From Lineus longissimus (Eukaryota; Nemertea; Pilidiophora; Heteronemertea; Lineidae): DNA of 64,000 nucleotides. Location: positions 11,906,001 to 11,970,000 of the forward strand of contig NC_088321.1 in NCBI RefSeq assembly GCF_910592395.1, given 5' to 3'. Each line of letters begins with the position of its first letter. The first letter of the stretch is position 1. Positions 34,840 through 47,332 of the stretch are shown in pieces. Under the pieces are notes generated by a model. That model ran no database searches and was not told the DNA's origin. It saw nothing but the letters and a program-made list of their open reading frames with translations. The position numbers were made by a program, and so were the translations under genes.

Positions 34840-35001
34840 TGTGACAGCGGATATAGTCCCCCTGGAGTCATAGTCCGGTAGCATTGTATTTGACCAATTA
34901 AGCAGCATGATCTATTGTACCGCTAACCCTAACCAAAACATTTAGCAATGCGGGCTATTGTTACACGGACTATCAGCCCTAGGACTACCATCCCCGCCAC
35001 A
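34840..35001 (+). mobile_element. 162-bp MITE-like insert (U5)
   Basis: Same orientation and almost the same sequence as in U4, with CCGG at 34836-34839 and 35002-35005. Sharing it with U4 shows the two units have a recent common ancestor in this part. Confidence 0.8.
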
Positions 35002-35356
35002 CCGGTTTGGTATCTAGTACACTAGATACACTAGTTAATCCTACCAAAACTTGCGACCCCGCCAGACACGATCAATTTCTCAATCGTACTTAATCCTTCC
35101 TACAAAACAATGTACTCGTCGACGTCGGGTTAAGTTGGAGAGAAAATTGTAAACAAATATTTCATAGGAATATGTTATCGTGTAGAGCGGCCATAACACT
35201 GTATTGGGATGGCCTTGTTTCCATTGTGTTGCAAAGGTAAGCCGATACCTTTAATTACCCACCGCGTTATTCAGTGCCGAATTCGTAGGTTAACACTTCA
35301 ATGAAGAATATACTCATAAATTATTTACACGATTCTTGTATGATTCTCAGTTAAGA

Positions 35357-35515
35357 CAAGAACAAAGCAAAGTGGTGGAGAGAGACCCAACACGATTTAC
35401 GAGATGGGTGAAGGATGCGAATTGGATTCGTAAAACCACCAACATGAATCGATACACTGAGTCGCGTGTGGGATCAAAGTCTGGCCGCTCCGACATCCAG
35501 CAGTCAGATGTCTAA
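35357..35515 (+). pseudogene. Decayed transposon ORF tail, U5
   Basis: Same fragment. It has extra substitutions shared with U7 (DANWIRK replaces EAIRIRK; MNRYT replaces MNRDT), which erode the motif and argue against a current function. Confidence 0.4.
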
Positions 35516-36713
35516 CTTATGAAGAAGAATGGTGCAACCATTTGAAAGATCAAGGTGATGATGAACATTGATTGTGTAAAAACTGTGGATGACCCAAAGG
35601 ACTCCTACAGGCATATCAAAAATGTTGTATGGTTTATTAGACACCATGTGGGATGGCGGAGAGAACCAGGATGCGCATGTCGTGTTGGAGTGTTATCCGA
35701 GCTCGGTCGAGTGCATATTAATCACGCGAATCATGATTTGAATATAGTATACCTTTGTTATTGTAGTTTTGTTTGATAAGAATTCACTGCAAACATATTT
35801 TTTATATAATATGCATATGATTTGAAGAAAAACATACATGTACTTGCAGACTGAGTAAACACTTTAATATCAGTACGAGTTGATCTCGCTTGCTGACCAA
35901 CGATGATATGATTCATTAAAAAACAACATACTACGCGGCTTTCAACCTACATTAAGATCGATTTTCATCAATCAATACTGACGGTTTTCCTAATCGGTTA
36001 GGAGACAGGGGAAGTGTTCGTTAGGTTGCGACCATATAGACACGATAGACACCATCCCGTGCAGAATTATTGTTTACGACATCGGACTGATGGCTGGCTG
36101 TACCGTACGCCTAACATAATATAGGTGATATGAAAAACACTTGAGATTATCGTGTGCGGAAGTGCTTTTTGAAGAACCAGTGGCATAATAAAGGGCTGCC
36201 GCATCCCAGCTTCCTTTGCGCTCTAAAGAACTAGTTCCAGATATGAATGTGCACAAGAAATGGAAAATTCGACATATTACTGAATTATCCCTTATTTCCG
36301 TGCAGCGATCGTATCTATTGTCAACGATCTGCCTTAGCTGGGGAATATGAAGGCGTCATCTTGTCGTAGCTCGATTACCCCGATACCAAGACGACACTGA
36401 AAATTACGTTATATCAGAGTCGTTGCACTATCAGTGAAAAGTCCGGTAAGGTTTTTGTCGCCCGATGTGTCTTCGAGGACTATGAACCCACACACCGGTC
36501 GGCAGACGGGGCGGAATAAAATTTCCACATCCGGCTCGCATATGCTTGAGTAAGTAACTAAGGTAACCGAACAGTAAGCAAGTACACCTACCCATGCACA
36601 ACCCTAACCGGATTTGGATAATTTTGAAATGGAAAACTCCATGGCGGCGACGTAAAACAAATATCAAATCGTATTTGAAGTATATTTTTGGCGGTATTTT
36701 ATTGGTTGTTCGC

Positions 36714-36728
36714 GAGGGGGGGAGGGGC
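36714..36728 (+). repeat. G-tract (U5)
   Basis: Short G-rich stretch at the homologous site. Confidence 0.7.
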
Positions 36729-37553
36729 AGGTACATGCAGAGCTCGTAATGTATGTTGGATAACAACCACGATTAGCAAACGTGTAGATATGTAAACGAC
36801 GCGGACTTTAATGAGAATGAATACCTACTGATTATGATATGCTTATTACAAGAGACATACCGTGTTGATTATTATTATATAGTGACTGGGAATGTAAACA
36901 ACTAATTGGCAGCATCATGTGCGTTGGGCAAGCTATGTTTGGTCTGTTCCTTATGTCTTGTCTATATGATTGGGATCAGCGTGGACTTGAATGACCTCGT
37001 TGATTAGTTATCTCGTGATGTCGTATTCCCGGTGGGTGAAGGTATCGGTCGGCCTAAGAAAAATACGTGCTTACCTGGAGAGGAAGTGACGACACAAAAG
37101 AAACAGACAAAAGATTAGTTCATTTTGAGGGGCGTATATAAGGCCCGCATTCATTATTTTTAGCCTTGTTTTTATTGTGTTGCCTTCATCCACCGTGGTA
37201 TTTGTCACAAATTGGACTCATTCCACGATCTTTCCTCGGGATGAACTGATGTTTTTTGCGTGTTTTTTTCCGATAGGACAAAGATTTACAAACCCGGCTA
37301 TTTCAGTTTTTTATTTTACAGTTAGATCGTGATAGTGCACTTGCATACAGTGTATATGATTTGAAAAACAATTGTATGTGTGAAAATCGACGCCACACAA
37401 ATACGATACTCCAGATATTGTGTATCCTATAGGTGGCCACTACTTCCTAGCCACGGGGCAAATTCCGCACTTGGGAGATTACGACTTGACTGGTTGTCAT
37501 ATTGAGCGGTTTGAACCTTAGCCAGCATCGGTTACTCGTAACATTGTGACCCG

Positions 37554-37857
37554 GCTTGAATCGAATTCTCATTGCAATCTCTGTGTTCGGACACACGAAC
37601 AGTACCTTTTTTTACAGACTGCCAAGACCCTGATTCAAACCTTGTGCCGCAATAAGCATAAAAGCCGATTTACGAGTGTTGCGTACGTGAGTTTACGTGC
37701 TTGAGCATGCTTGAATCGAATTATCATTGCAATCTCTGTCTTTGGACAAATGAAGAGTTACCCTTCTTTTACAGACTGTCAAGACCCTGATTCAAATCTT
37801 GTGCCACAATAAGTATGAGAGCCGATTTACGTGAGTTTGCGTGCTTGAGCATGCTTG
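37554..37857 (+). repeat. Two-copy ~155-bp direct repeat (U5)
   Basis: Copies start at 37554 and 37709. The second copy shares diagnostic changes with the second copy of U1 and has lost about 13 bp near 37828. Confidence 0.85.
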
Positions 37858-38211
37858 ATGACATACACTGATCTGTGTTCATCGCAATTTGTCTTTTGTA
37901 AGGGTTGCAAAACATACATATTTCAATGGAGCTTGTCCTTTACCAAATCGAGTGCACGCAAGTACAAATAGTGTTATCTATCCGGGGAAATGTGTCTGTA
38001 ATGGCTCAGTTCGTCATATTTACATATTACTCTGAATTTCGTCAGATATTTTTGAGCTATATTCATTGTGAAATACAGCAAAATGTAAATTATGCATAAT
38101 ACAATTAAATATTAATGTCTGTTCTTTGATACAATACAGCAATCAATTGCTGATCGTTTGATATAATGCTATAAGACGTAATTATACACTTCTGCATTAC
38201 TCTCAATCACT

Positions 38212-38225
38212 CCACTAGACGGCAC
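38212..38225 (+). promoter_or_regulatory. CTCF-like motif (U5)
   Basis: CCACTAGACGGCAC, one mismatch, same position relative to exon 1. Confidence 0.4.
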
Positions 38226-38988
38226 GGAAGTATACTTTTCATCGCATCGAAGCCACATGATGACAGAGAATACTTTGTCGGCTGCACTTTCAAAAGGTTT
38301 TCGAAGTTATTTTACTCTCAGAAATTAAGTGAATTTAAGTGAATAAAACCAACCACAGTTTATTTACTCATCACAGTAGGACATATTGTTGTGACCTAAA
38401 GGCCCCTCAATGGCGGTCCCCAAAAGGAACCATGTTCTGAAAGATAGACACGCCTTTGGGAGACCAAGAAGTTACCTTTAATACGATGCATGCCTTTATT
38501 GCGGTAGACGAAAAACCAAGTGTATTTGATTTGACACTGGTCAGTCTATAGGCCTGTGCTTCGGCCTCGGTCGGCCTGCCAAATTTCCGAATTAATATTA
38601 TGGAAACACAATTGACGCTCCAGAATTTCAAAAACTGTCAGTCAGCTCAACCTCGTGCTCATGTTGCCTCTGCCCTGGTTTACACTGACCCGTACTCGAA
38701 ACTGCAGCGAAAGAGGCTGGTAGCTTTTTTCTAATAAGCATGGTCTGCCCGGCTGGGACAGCATTTCTGTTCCACTTAGGTCGACGGTGGACATTTTGTG
38801 TCGATTGTTTTTTTTATCTTTTACTCCGTCAGCTGCGCCACCTAGAGTCAAGTTAGATCTGATGGCTGCGCCATCTAGGGTAGAAATATTATACGTAACT
38901 TAGAAATAATGGCTACAATCAAATATTAGTTGTACTCTCTGCATGGGAAACAAGATAAATACTGCAGAAAAAAATACAGCGACCAGCA

Positions 38989-39294
38989 ATGAACATTTCC
39001 ACAGTGATTTATGTTGTGTTATTCGCCCGAACGGAGGCAGTGCTGGCATTTCTATCCGCAATACTCACACGTTGTTCATCACGTGTCTCAATCCAAGCAA
39101 ATCTTGGTGAAATTGGAACGGCATCAAAAATCGAGTGCTGCCTTCAATGCACTGATAATGACTGTTTGACGATAAACCATATTTTAACTGAAAACCGGTG
39201 CCAATTCAGCTTTTCTAAACCGAAGCCGTTGAACGACACAATGTCAAACTACAGCGGGGGTCGTTTATATTCAAAATGTAGACGACAGCATTCG
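38989..39294 (+). CDS. Exon 1, secreted PAN/apple-domain protein (U5 gene)
   Basis: Intact exon; most divergent copy, with Asn2, Val6, Thr15, Phe73 and Thr84. All seven cysteines are kept. Donor GTAAGG follows. The 4.3-kb intron to 43589 holds the 970-bp foldback element. Confidence 0.75.
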
Positions 39295-40401
39295 GTAAGG
39301 GAAACATACCCTGTAATAGTCTGGTTTCACCGATCTAGGACCGTTTCGGCAAAATCGATTCAGTCGTTCGATTAACTATGTGAACAAGTCTAATTGAAGA
39401 GGTGATTGAGTGCAAGAACAACTCCAGTCTTTATTTCAGGTACGGTAGTATTTTCAGCACTAAACCCCTTCCCTGTCCGTCATTTTTGCAGATGGCCACA
39501 TGCAAATGTTTCTGACATGACTGGTCAATAGCAACAGAAGGTACTTCTTGCACAAAACTTTTTGATTTTAAAGGAATTGTAAAACAGAGCCAATGCCATA
39601 TTCTGAGAGCAATTTTGATTTTAAAAAAATCGCAAATCGTTTTGTCAGCCATCCAACCCAGTGTTTATTTCACTTCTGGTGCTAGCAATATTTTTCAAAA
39701 AGTGACCTCAGTAGTTCTTGCACTGAGGTCTTCAATTATGAAAGACAATTGCTGGGCGCCGCCAAGTTGTGCAGTGGTCATGTCGCCATGACATTGGCCT
39801 TGGGATTTATCTCGATTCGAGGTACATTGTACATTATCATACTTACATGAAGTTAAAAAAGTGCACGGTCTTAGGTCGGTCAAACTAGGGTAATTACTTA
39901 CAATGTGTAAGTCTCGTCGATGACAAAGCTAATAATATACTTGATGCAACACATATATATTTAGATAGTAGGTACATTAACATGTTGTCAGATTCGCGTG
40001 CGAAATGTCCTGTACAGCTACAATACCAAAGCAAAATGCGGAGAATCGATTACTTCGAGTTCAGGTCGCAGATTTACCCAGTGCACAAGTTCATTCGATC
40101 CCACACCAAAGGTTACTCTGGTACATCGATTCGGTTTGCATTCATTACGTTTTGACTTGTTTTGCGAGGCGGAGTTTTGCAAGAGGTCTAAATCAGGATA
40201 TTTTCAAAACATCTGTTTTAGATCCAAGCAGGATCGATCTTGCATAGCATAGCTTGTTATGTCTTGGAGGGATAACTTGAGCAGGTCACGACCACGGGCT
40301 GAAGAAGCACCATGTAGTTCACGTTGTTTTCAAGTGTTGATGATAGAATCAATAACACAATGCAGTGCAGTGCAGTACGTTGGATGCGACATTGACATGC
40401 A

Positions 40402-40685
40402 TATGGCAAGCCAAAGCGGAATTTATTCAAGACTTTAGAATTACCATTCAAGAAGTTAAATATAAGTTCAAGAAGGAAATATATGTTCAAGACTAAAATA
40501 TGTTCAACCTTGAATCAAATGTTTTCAACCTTGAATAAAATATGTTCAACCTTGAATAAAATATGTTCAACCTTGAATAAAATATGTCCAACCTTGAACA
40601 AAATATATTCAACCTTGAACAAAATATATTCAAGACTCACGTGACCATATTCAAGACGCACGTGACCACAAAATTGATGACGTAG
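40402..40685 (+). repeat. Left terminal inverted repeat of the foldback element
   Basis: 284 bp, complementary to 41067-41371. Tandem 21-bp motifs occupy about 40496-40627. Confidence 0.85.
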
Positions 40686-41066
40686 TTGCTCATGTTTTGA
40701 TGCTTTACGGACTTTCCCGAACCCGCGTCCAGACTTTCCCGAACCCATGGTACTTGTGTTGCGTTTCGGAGCTCGAATTGTTCGCACGAAGGTTTTGACA
40801 CATGGTTGTACACGGACCTAGCCGCCTACACCTGACATGTACTGTAATCCTACACATCATGACATGGATGCCGAGTGAATGTCAGAGTCGATACATGTTT
40901 CACAGACATATCAGGCAAATTATAGGTTCAAAATGCGCAATGCCTCTCACCTTTCATACCACTGTATCGGATTCTCGTTGTCTTTTGACATGTTTGAGTG
41001 TTAAGGCTATACAGGCAATCAATCACGTCGTGAAACAGAACGCATCAGAAGTACCACTTCTACGCT

Positions 41067-41371
41067 CTACGTCATCAATTTTGTGGTCACGTGCGTCTTG
41101 AATATGGTCACGTGAGTCTTGAATATGGTCACGTGAGTCTTGAATATATTTTGTTCAAGGTTGAATATATTTTGTTCAAGGTTGGACATATTTTATTCAA
41201 GGTTGAACATATTTTGTTCAAGGTTGAACATATTTTATTTAAGGTTGAAAACATTTGATTCAAGGTTGAACATATTTTAGTCTTGAACATATATTTCCTT
41301 CTTGAACTTATATTTAACTTCTTGAATGGTTATTCTAAAGTCTTGAATAAATTCCGCTTTGGCTTGCCATA
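41067..41371 (-). repeat. Right terminal inverted repeat of the foldback element
   Basis: 305 bp, about 20 bp longer than the left arm because one CACGTGAGTCTTGAATATGGT repeat is duplicated. Confidence 0.85.
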
Positions 41372-41950
41372 CATGCACTCAATGCAAGTGCAGCGTATTG
41401 CAATAACATTGCACCCGCTACTGCTTCTGTTATATTGAAGTGGCACACTAAATCCGATAGAAGGCGCTATCACTCTTATAATGCTACGATGGAGATAGAC
41501 TTTCACCAATAAAACACAACAAATAGTGTGCAGCGACAACGACCCCATTAGGTCACGTGATGTGATATAACAGATGACCCGATGCAATTGTGGACCTTTT
41601 ATCATGTTTATGCTTTGTTGCAAGTGTTTCCATGAATACATTGCTTTAATGCTGGCATCTTGTGCATTTGATTTGCTGTTGTCGTCACATAATGAACACA
41701 CAATTATATTCAGAATGTTCGGATACCTACCTCATGAATCCTAAGGGGATAGACACACGGGGCAGAATGTCAAGTAATTTGAGGCTGGACCAATCAAAGC
41801 GAACGGACTTGTTTGAATGAGCGCAACGTTATAAAATTCTGAACATCTTGAAAAAAACTTTAGGAGTCCTTCACCGAACGCTCAGCGCCATCTACATACA
41901 CATGATGCTACCTCCTACTCAATATGTATGGCTAGCCGTGTGTCCAATAA

Positions 41951-42649
41951 TTTAGAAAACCTGGTTTTCTTCTTTCAAAACTTAGTTTTATGGAAGAAAA
42001 CCAAGCTTTGTTCAATGAAACTAGGTTTTCTTTCAATAAAACTAAGTTTTTAAAAACAACTTAGTCTTCTTCGAAGAAGTATAAGTTTCATGAAAACCAA
42101 GTTTAAAAAAAGATAAAACTATCTTTTCTTCCACATAACCTAGTTTTATACGTTTTCTTCAATAAAAACCTAGTTTCATTGAGAAAAAAAAACACGGTTT
42201 TCTTGGATGAAACTAAGTTTTGAAAGAAGATAACCAGGTTTTACTGAAACCTAGTCTTTTTACCTCGTCTCCAACCCAACCTCTCCCAATTAGACGAACC
42301 ATGCGTGTCATGCTGTGGAAAGTAAAAAGACTAGTTTTTCTAGCATATGGATTATAAACTAGGTTTTATAAGAAATAACGTAGTCTTTTTCAATAAAAAC
42401 TAGGTTTTGATGAAGACACGTATATAACCTGGTTTTATTCCACAAAACCAAGTATTCTTCTACGAAACTAGGTTTGTATTGAAGGAACATAGGTTTTATT
42501 TTGTTTTTTTACCAAGAACGTGGTTTTTATAATAGACTTAATTGCTTCTCCAATAAAAACCTAGTTTCACTGAATAAACGGTTTTCTTCCATGAAACTAA
42601 GTTTGGAAAGAAGAAAACCAGGTCTTCTTCAATATAACTATGTTTCCTA
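41951..42649 (+). mobile_element. AAACTAGG-type inverted-repeat element (U5)
   Basis: Homologous element; differs from U4 at only a handful of bases. Confidence 0.65.
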
Positions 42650-43588
42650 ATGACAAGTTCCGGTCGTGTTTATGCACAAGTGACTGTACTATTCATCGAA
42701 TGTGATGATATATAAGATCGGCTATTATTGATCAATTTCGTATTTGGTGCGCCATTTTGCCTTGAAAGTTCGGAAATGTTCGAGAACATTAGGACATTAC
42801 TAAAGATGATGCAAATGGTGCCACTTATTGATGACGGTCGAAGGCAGTACTAACGGAACTTGGTGAAACGGACATTGCATTGAATGATTTTCAGAAAACG
42901 CAGGAGAATATTTGCAGTAGAAAAGGAGGTGTAAATCGTGTCCAAGATTTATCCCTGTTCATGTGAGCGGTAACAAATCAGATCACGGTTCTTATAGAAG
43001 TAAACTTTGTTCAGTTTGGTATACTCTATAGTTTCACTCATCTAAAACTGGTTCATTATAATTATTGACAAAGAAATCAAAGCAGCGGCCAGTCCAGCAC
43101 GAGGCGTCATTACCATAGGACAATTTGCTGTCAACAACCTCTTGTCTGTCGAAATTGAACATGTTGATTGGCATCAAACGCCCTTTTCTCATGATATCCG
43201 GCCCAAAATCGACTATGCAGAGCCAGTCTTAGATCAGCGAAACTAGAGTCTATGCATGTATTGTTAATTCTGTACACGATTCTTGTAGAATTCAATTATC
43301 AAGTAAGAAAAAAAGATCTCAGAAAGAATCTTTGAAGAATCTTGTAAAGCATGTACATGCACATGTACCAACTGAATAAGACCTTTAAGAAACTTTCCAG
43401 GATTCTCGATCAGGGATGGCGTTAAGAGGAGACGGTGGTAATAGTGCGTACTTGTACTATTAAATTTGTACAACATTAAACTGGGCATGTATGCGTACAG
43501 ATGGTACACGTGCATGCACGGTACAAATCATATACAAGTAAAAATGGCTGGCGAACTTTGTTCACGTAACCTCTTTATTTTCCTCAAG

Positions 43589-44524
43589 AAGATTACATCA
43601 TTCTCTTATCACCTTAGTCACAAACTTGCAATAAGTTCTGCTGTGCATTTTCAAAACTTTTATTATCATAAGCAAGGTGACTTGGTTGTCTTAACCGATT
43701 TCTCAGGAAATGAAACTTCAATAAGAACACTGAAGCTATATCCGGACTCTGGCAAGCTTGGATGGGCACAGGCAAGCTACGAAGGCATAATTAAAATTGT
43801 CGGTCAATATAAACAGTTCCTCATTGCTACTCCAATGACCCGCCTCTACGAAAAGTTCATCATCGTTGGATTGGACGGCCGGTTGCAAGGAAGGCTAAAG
43901 TTCCAACACCTGAAGAAAATCCAATTTAGCCTATCCAAGTACATGGACGTTTCATTTCTTCTTTTAAGTGATGCAGATTTGGGCGTTATCACACTTTTCT
44001 CTTTGGAAGGCTACCTTTCGAAGTATTGTCACAACCGCATATCCAACTTGCCCAATGGCTCATTAACCCTAATTCTTACATGCAGAAACAATCTTGTGTT
44101 ATCCGTGAAATATTCTGCGTACACAAATTCTGGATTATTCGCATTTTGTTCAGAAATTATCAGTAAAGGATCTTTTGTCAGTTGTTTTAATGCAAAGTCA
44201 AAACGCCCTAGCCATGCTATATTTTCTGTGCAAAAAACAATTAAAACCACATTCTTCTTCATTAGCGATGTCTACCATCGACTATTGATAGGAACTACTG
44301 ATAAGGAGGTCATGTTTATGAGTTGGCCGAAGGGAAATGGAGTTTCTTACCATCAATTAAAACAAGACGACGTCTTCAAATTCAGTGGGCGTAGTCAGTT
44401 CGTTTTGTTAAATAATAGTGATCTTGTTCAGTTTTTAACGGATGGTGGTGCACAAGGAAGGAGAATTCTGACAATGTTGAAGGTGTACTCCCCGAGAGCA
44501 GGATGTGAAACGATCAAAGTGTGA
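43589..44524 (+). CDS. Exon 2, propeller-like variable extracellular region (U5 gene)
   Basis: Intact 311 codons. The first 50 codons share U4 markers (Ile2, Gly30, Val33 and a silent change at 43732). From 43840 on it follows U2: HNR type, Lys193, Ile218, Lys239, Ser277. The switch marks a recombination or conversion point inside the exon. Private changes include Gln100, Lys109 and Arg268. Confidence 0.75.
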   Translation, partial: KITSFSYHLSHKLAISSAVHFQNFYYHKQGDLVVLTDFSGNETSIRTLKLYPDSGKLGWAQASYEGIIKIVGQYKQFLIATPMTRLYEKFIIVGLDGRLQGRLKFQHLKKIQFSLSKYMDVSFLLLSDADLGVITLFSLEGYLSKYCHNRISNLPNGSLTLILTCRNNLVLSVKYSAYTNSGLFAFCSEIISKGSFVSCFNAKSKRPSHAIFSVQKTIKTTFFFISDVYHRLLIGTTDKEVMFMSWPKGNGVSYHQLKQDDVFKFSGRSQFVLLNNSDLVQFLTDGGAQGRRILTMLKVYSPRAGCETIKV

Positions 44525-45292
44525 CTCAGTAGATCTGAATACGGTTCTCATCATTTCCTTCGAAGTTTCTTCAGTAACTAAAAATATCTTTATTCTGCCA
44601 TGGAGCATAATCCACTATTGCCGTTAGGTGGCGCATACAAATGATATATGTACCATATGTAACAGAATAGGTAATCATTTCAAGTTATTTTAAATAGGGA
44701 CTTTACGAGCTCGGGGTCAGTTAACATGGTAAAGGGCAATGGGTTGTCTTTGATCCTGCGAACTCTTTTCAAGCAAACAAAAAGTTTACACTCAATATGT
44801 AAAATGGGTCTTCTTTAAGGCGGACGGCTGCTGCTGATTTCTTCAAACTGAACGAAGAAAAACAGGTAAATGGCAATGTTAACGCAGGTCGAATGACGAG
44901 ATTATATTTAGATTCTTCAGAAACATTTGGTTACGATATTAACTGTGGCTAAAGGTATCGGTTTGCTTGAGAAAAATACGTGCTTACCTGGAGAGAAAAT
45001 GACTATACAAAAGAAATATTTAAAAATATTTGTTAACTTTGAGGGGCCGAAAGGTCCGCATTTATTTATTTTTGTCCGATTGTACTCCTCCAACACTGTA
45101 ATGGTGAGAAAGGTTTCTGCTCTGATGCCCGATATACACGTCCCCATTTCAACGTACGGAAAATTTTGTAGGAAAAAAAACACGTTTAGGTCTTCCTATT
45201 TTCCCGTACAATAAAATGCTATACAATTTAATTTCACTGTGTCTGATGGGGTTGCGGGTTGACGTACGTTTGACCGTTTATTGACTGGATAC

Positions 45293-45451
45293 ATGGGAGT
45301 AAGAGCCTACAGGCGCCTTTTAATGGTCGTCTTAGGATCCATTGTTTGGCCCGTTTCAGCGGTTTTCTTCTCTGTTTCCGACGGCGGGAGGAGCGTGAGA
45401 CTCCCATCGCCAGATCATGACGGCTGCACACGATGCCGAGACAACTTTTAG
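45293..45451 (+). CDS. Small secreted-type ORF, 52 aa (U6)
   Basis: Full-length copy with the common sequence. The flank just upstream has several substitutions relative to other units while the ORF has almost none. Confidence 0.45.
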   Translation: MGVRAYRRLLMVVLGSIVWPVSAVFFSVSDGGRSVRLPSPDHDGCTRCRDNF

Positions 45452-45942
45452 TTTGGACAGTACCGGAGGTATTTTCAAAATGGATGGGAATATAGGGCCC
45501 TTACTGGTCTATAGTGCGGGATATGATCTATGCAGAATGTTACGTAGGCCAAGAGTCTCCAACCCAAATGTTCTTGAGCAATATTAACCCGGTTTGTTAT
45601 CTAGTACACTAGTGGGTTAATCCTACCAAAACTTGCAACCCCGCCAGACACGATCAATTTCTCAATCGTACTTAATCCTTCCTACAAAACAATGTACTCG
45701 TCGACGTCGGGTTAAGTTGGAGAGAAAATTGTAAACAAATATTTCATACTGAGGAATATGTTATCGTGTATAGCGGCCATAACACTGTATTGGGATGGCC
45801 TTGTTTCCATTGTGTTGCAAAGGTAAAACAATACCTTTAATTACCCACCGCGTTATTCAGTGCCGAATTCGTAGGTTAACACTTCAATGAAGAATCTACT
45901 CATAAATTATTTACACGATTCTTGTATGATTCTAAGTTAAGA

Positions 45943-46101
45943 CAAGAACAAAGCAAAGTGGTGGAGAGAGACCCAACACGATTTACGAGATGGGTGAAGG
46001 AAGCGATTCGGATTCGTAAAATCACCAACATGAATCGAGACGCAAAGTGGCGTGTGGGATCAAAGTCTGGCCGCTCCGACATCCAGCAGTCAGATGTCTA
46101 A
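45943..46101 (+). pseudogene. Decayed transposon ORF tail, U6
   Basis: Same fragment with the RWVKEAIRIRK form, open to TAA. Confidence 0.4.
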
Positions 46102-47298
46102 CTTATGAAGAAGAATGGTGCAACCATTTGAAAGGTCAAGGTGATGATGAACAATGATTGTGTAAAAATTGTTGATGACCCAAAGGATTCCTCCAGGCAT
46201 GTCAAAAATGTTGTATGGTTTATTAGACACCATGTGGGATGGCGGAGAGAACCAGGATGCGCATGTCGTGTTGGAGTGTTATCCGAGCTCGGTCGAGTGC
46301 ATATTAATCACGCGAATCATGATTTGATGATAGTATACCTTTGTTATTGTAGTTTTGTTTGATAAGAATTCAATGCAAACATATTTGTTATACAATATGC
46401 ATATAGTTTGAAGAAAAACATACATGTACTTGCAGACTGAGTATGCACTGTAATATATGTACGAGTTGATCTCGCTTGCTGACCAACTTTGATATGATTC
46501 ATTAAAAAACAACATACTACGCGGCTTTCAACCTACATTAACATTGATTTTCATCAATCAATACTGACGGTTTACCTAATCGGTTAGGAGACAGGGGAAG
46601 TGCTCGTTAGGTTGCGACCATATAGACACGATAGACACAATCCCGTGCAGAACTATTGTTTACGACATCAGACTGATGGCTGGCAGTACCGTACGCCGAA
46701 CATTATATAAGTGATATGAAAAGCACTTGAGATTATCGTGTGCGGAAGTGCTTTTTGAAGAACCAGTGGCATAATAAAGGGCTGCCGCATCCTAGTTTCC
46801 TTTGCGCTCTAAAGAACTATTTCCAGATATTAATGTGCACAAGAAATGGAAAATTCGACATATTACTGAATTATCCCTTATTTCCGTGCAGCGATCATAT
46901 CTATTGACAACGCGCTGCCTTAGCTGGGGAATATGAAGGCGTCATATCGTCGAAGCTCGATTACCCCGATACCAAGACGACACTGAAAATTACGTTATAT
47001 CAGAGTCGTTGCACTATCAGTGAAAAGTCCAGTAAGGTTTTTGTGGCCCGATGTGTCTTCGAGGACTATGAACCCACACACCGGTCGGCAGACGGGGCGG
47101 AATAAAATTTCCACATCCGGCTCGCATAGGCTTGAGTAAGTAACTAAGGTAACCGAACAGTAAGCAAGTACACCTACCCATGCGCAACCCTAACCGGATT
47201 TGGATAATTTTGAAATGGAAGACTCCATGGCGACGTAAAGCAAATATCAAATCGTCTTTAAAGTATATTTTTGGCGGTATCTTATTGGTTGCTCGCGA

Positions 47299-47332
47299 GG
47301 GGGTGGTGGGGGGGGGGGGGGGGGGGGGGGGG
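47299..47332 (+). repeat. G-tract (U6)
   Basis: Nearly pure poly-G run of more than 20 bases after a GGTGG start. Length is probably unstable and may be misread by sequencing. Confidence 0.85.

Larger units (their letters stand above)
40402..41371. mobile_element. 970-bp foldback transposon in intron 1 of U5
   Basis: Present only in U5. Begins TATGGCAAGCCAAAGCGG and ends with its exact reverse complement. It is bounded by a 6-bp target duplication CATGCA (40396-40401, 41372-41377) that is single in the other units. The left arm is 40402-40685 and the right arm 41067-41371. Each arm holds about six tandem copies of a 21-bp motif (ATATGTTCAACCTTGAATAAA) and CACGTGAC-containing ends. The right arm has one extra ATATTC-CACGTGA repeat. 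The unique centre (40686-41066) has no recognisable transposase, so it is non-autonomous. Superfamily not assigned. Confidence 0.9.
34022..44775 (+). repeat. Tandem array unit U5 (10.8 kb)
   Basis: Longest unit, because a 970-bp foldback element sits in intron 1 (40402-41371). It carries the 162-bp insert in the same orientation as U4. The two-exon gene is intact (38989-39294, 43589-44524). The late intron is nearly identical to U4, while exon 2 beyond about 43840 and its 3' flank are U2-like, so the unit is a mosaic. Confidence 0.95.

Noticed and set aside
40496-40627. Regular 21-bp repeats considered as a CRISPR array
   Set aside because: No spacers, mirrored in the opposite arm, eukaryotic context; these are transposon arm repeats.
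40515-41101. ORFs of 90 and 99 codons inside the foldback element
   Set aside because: They consist partly of the satellite arms and show no transposase motifs.
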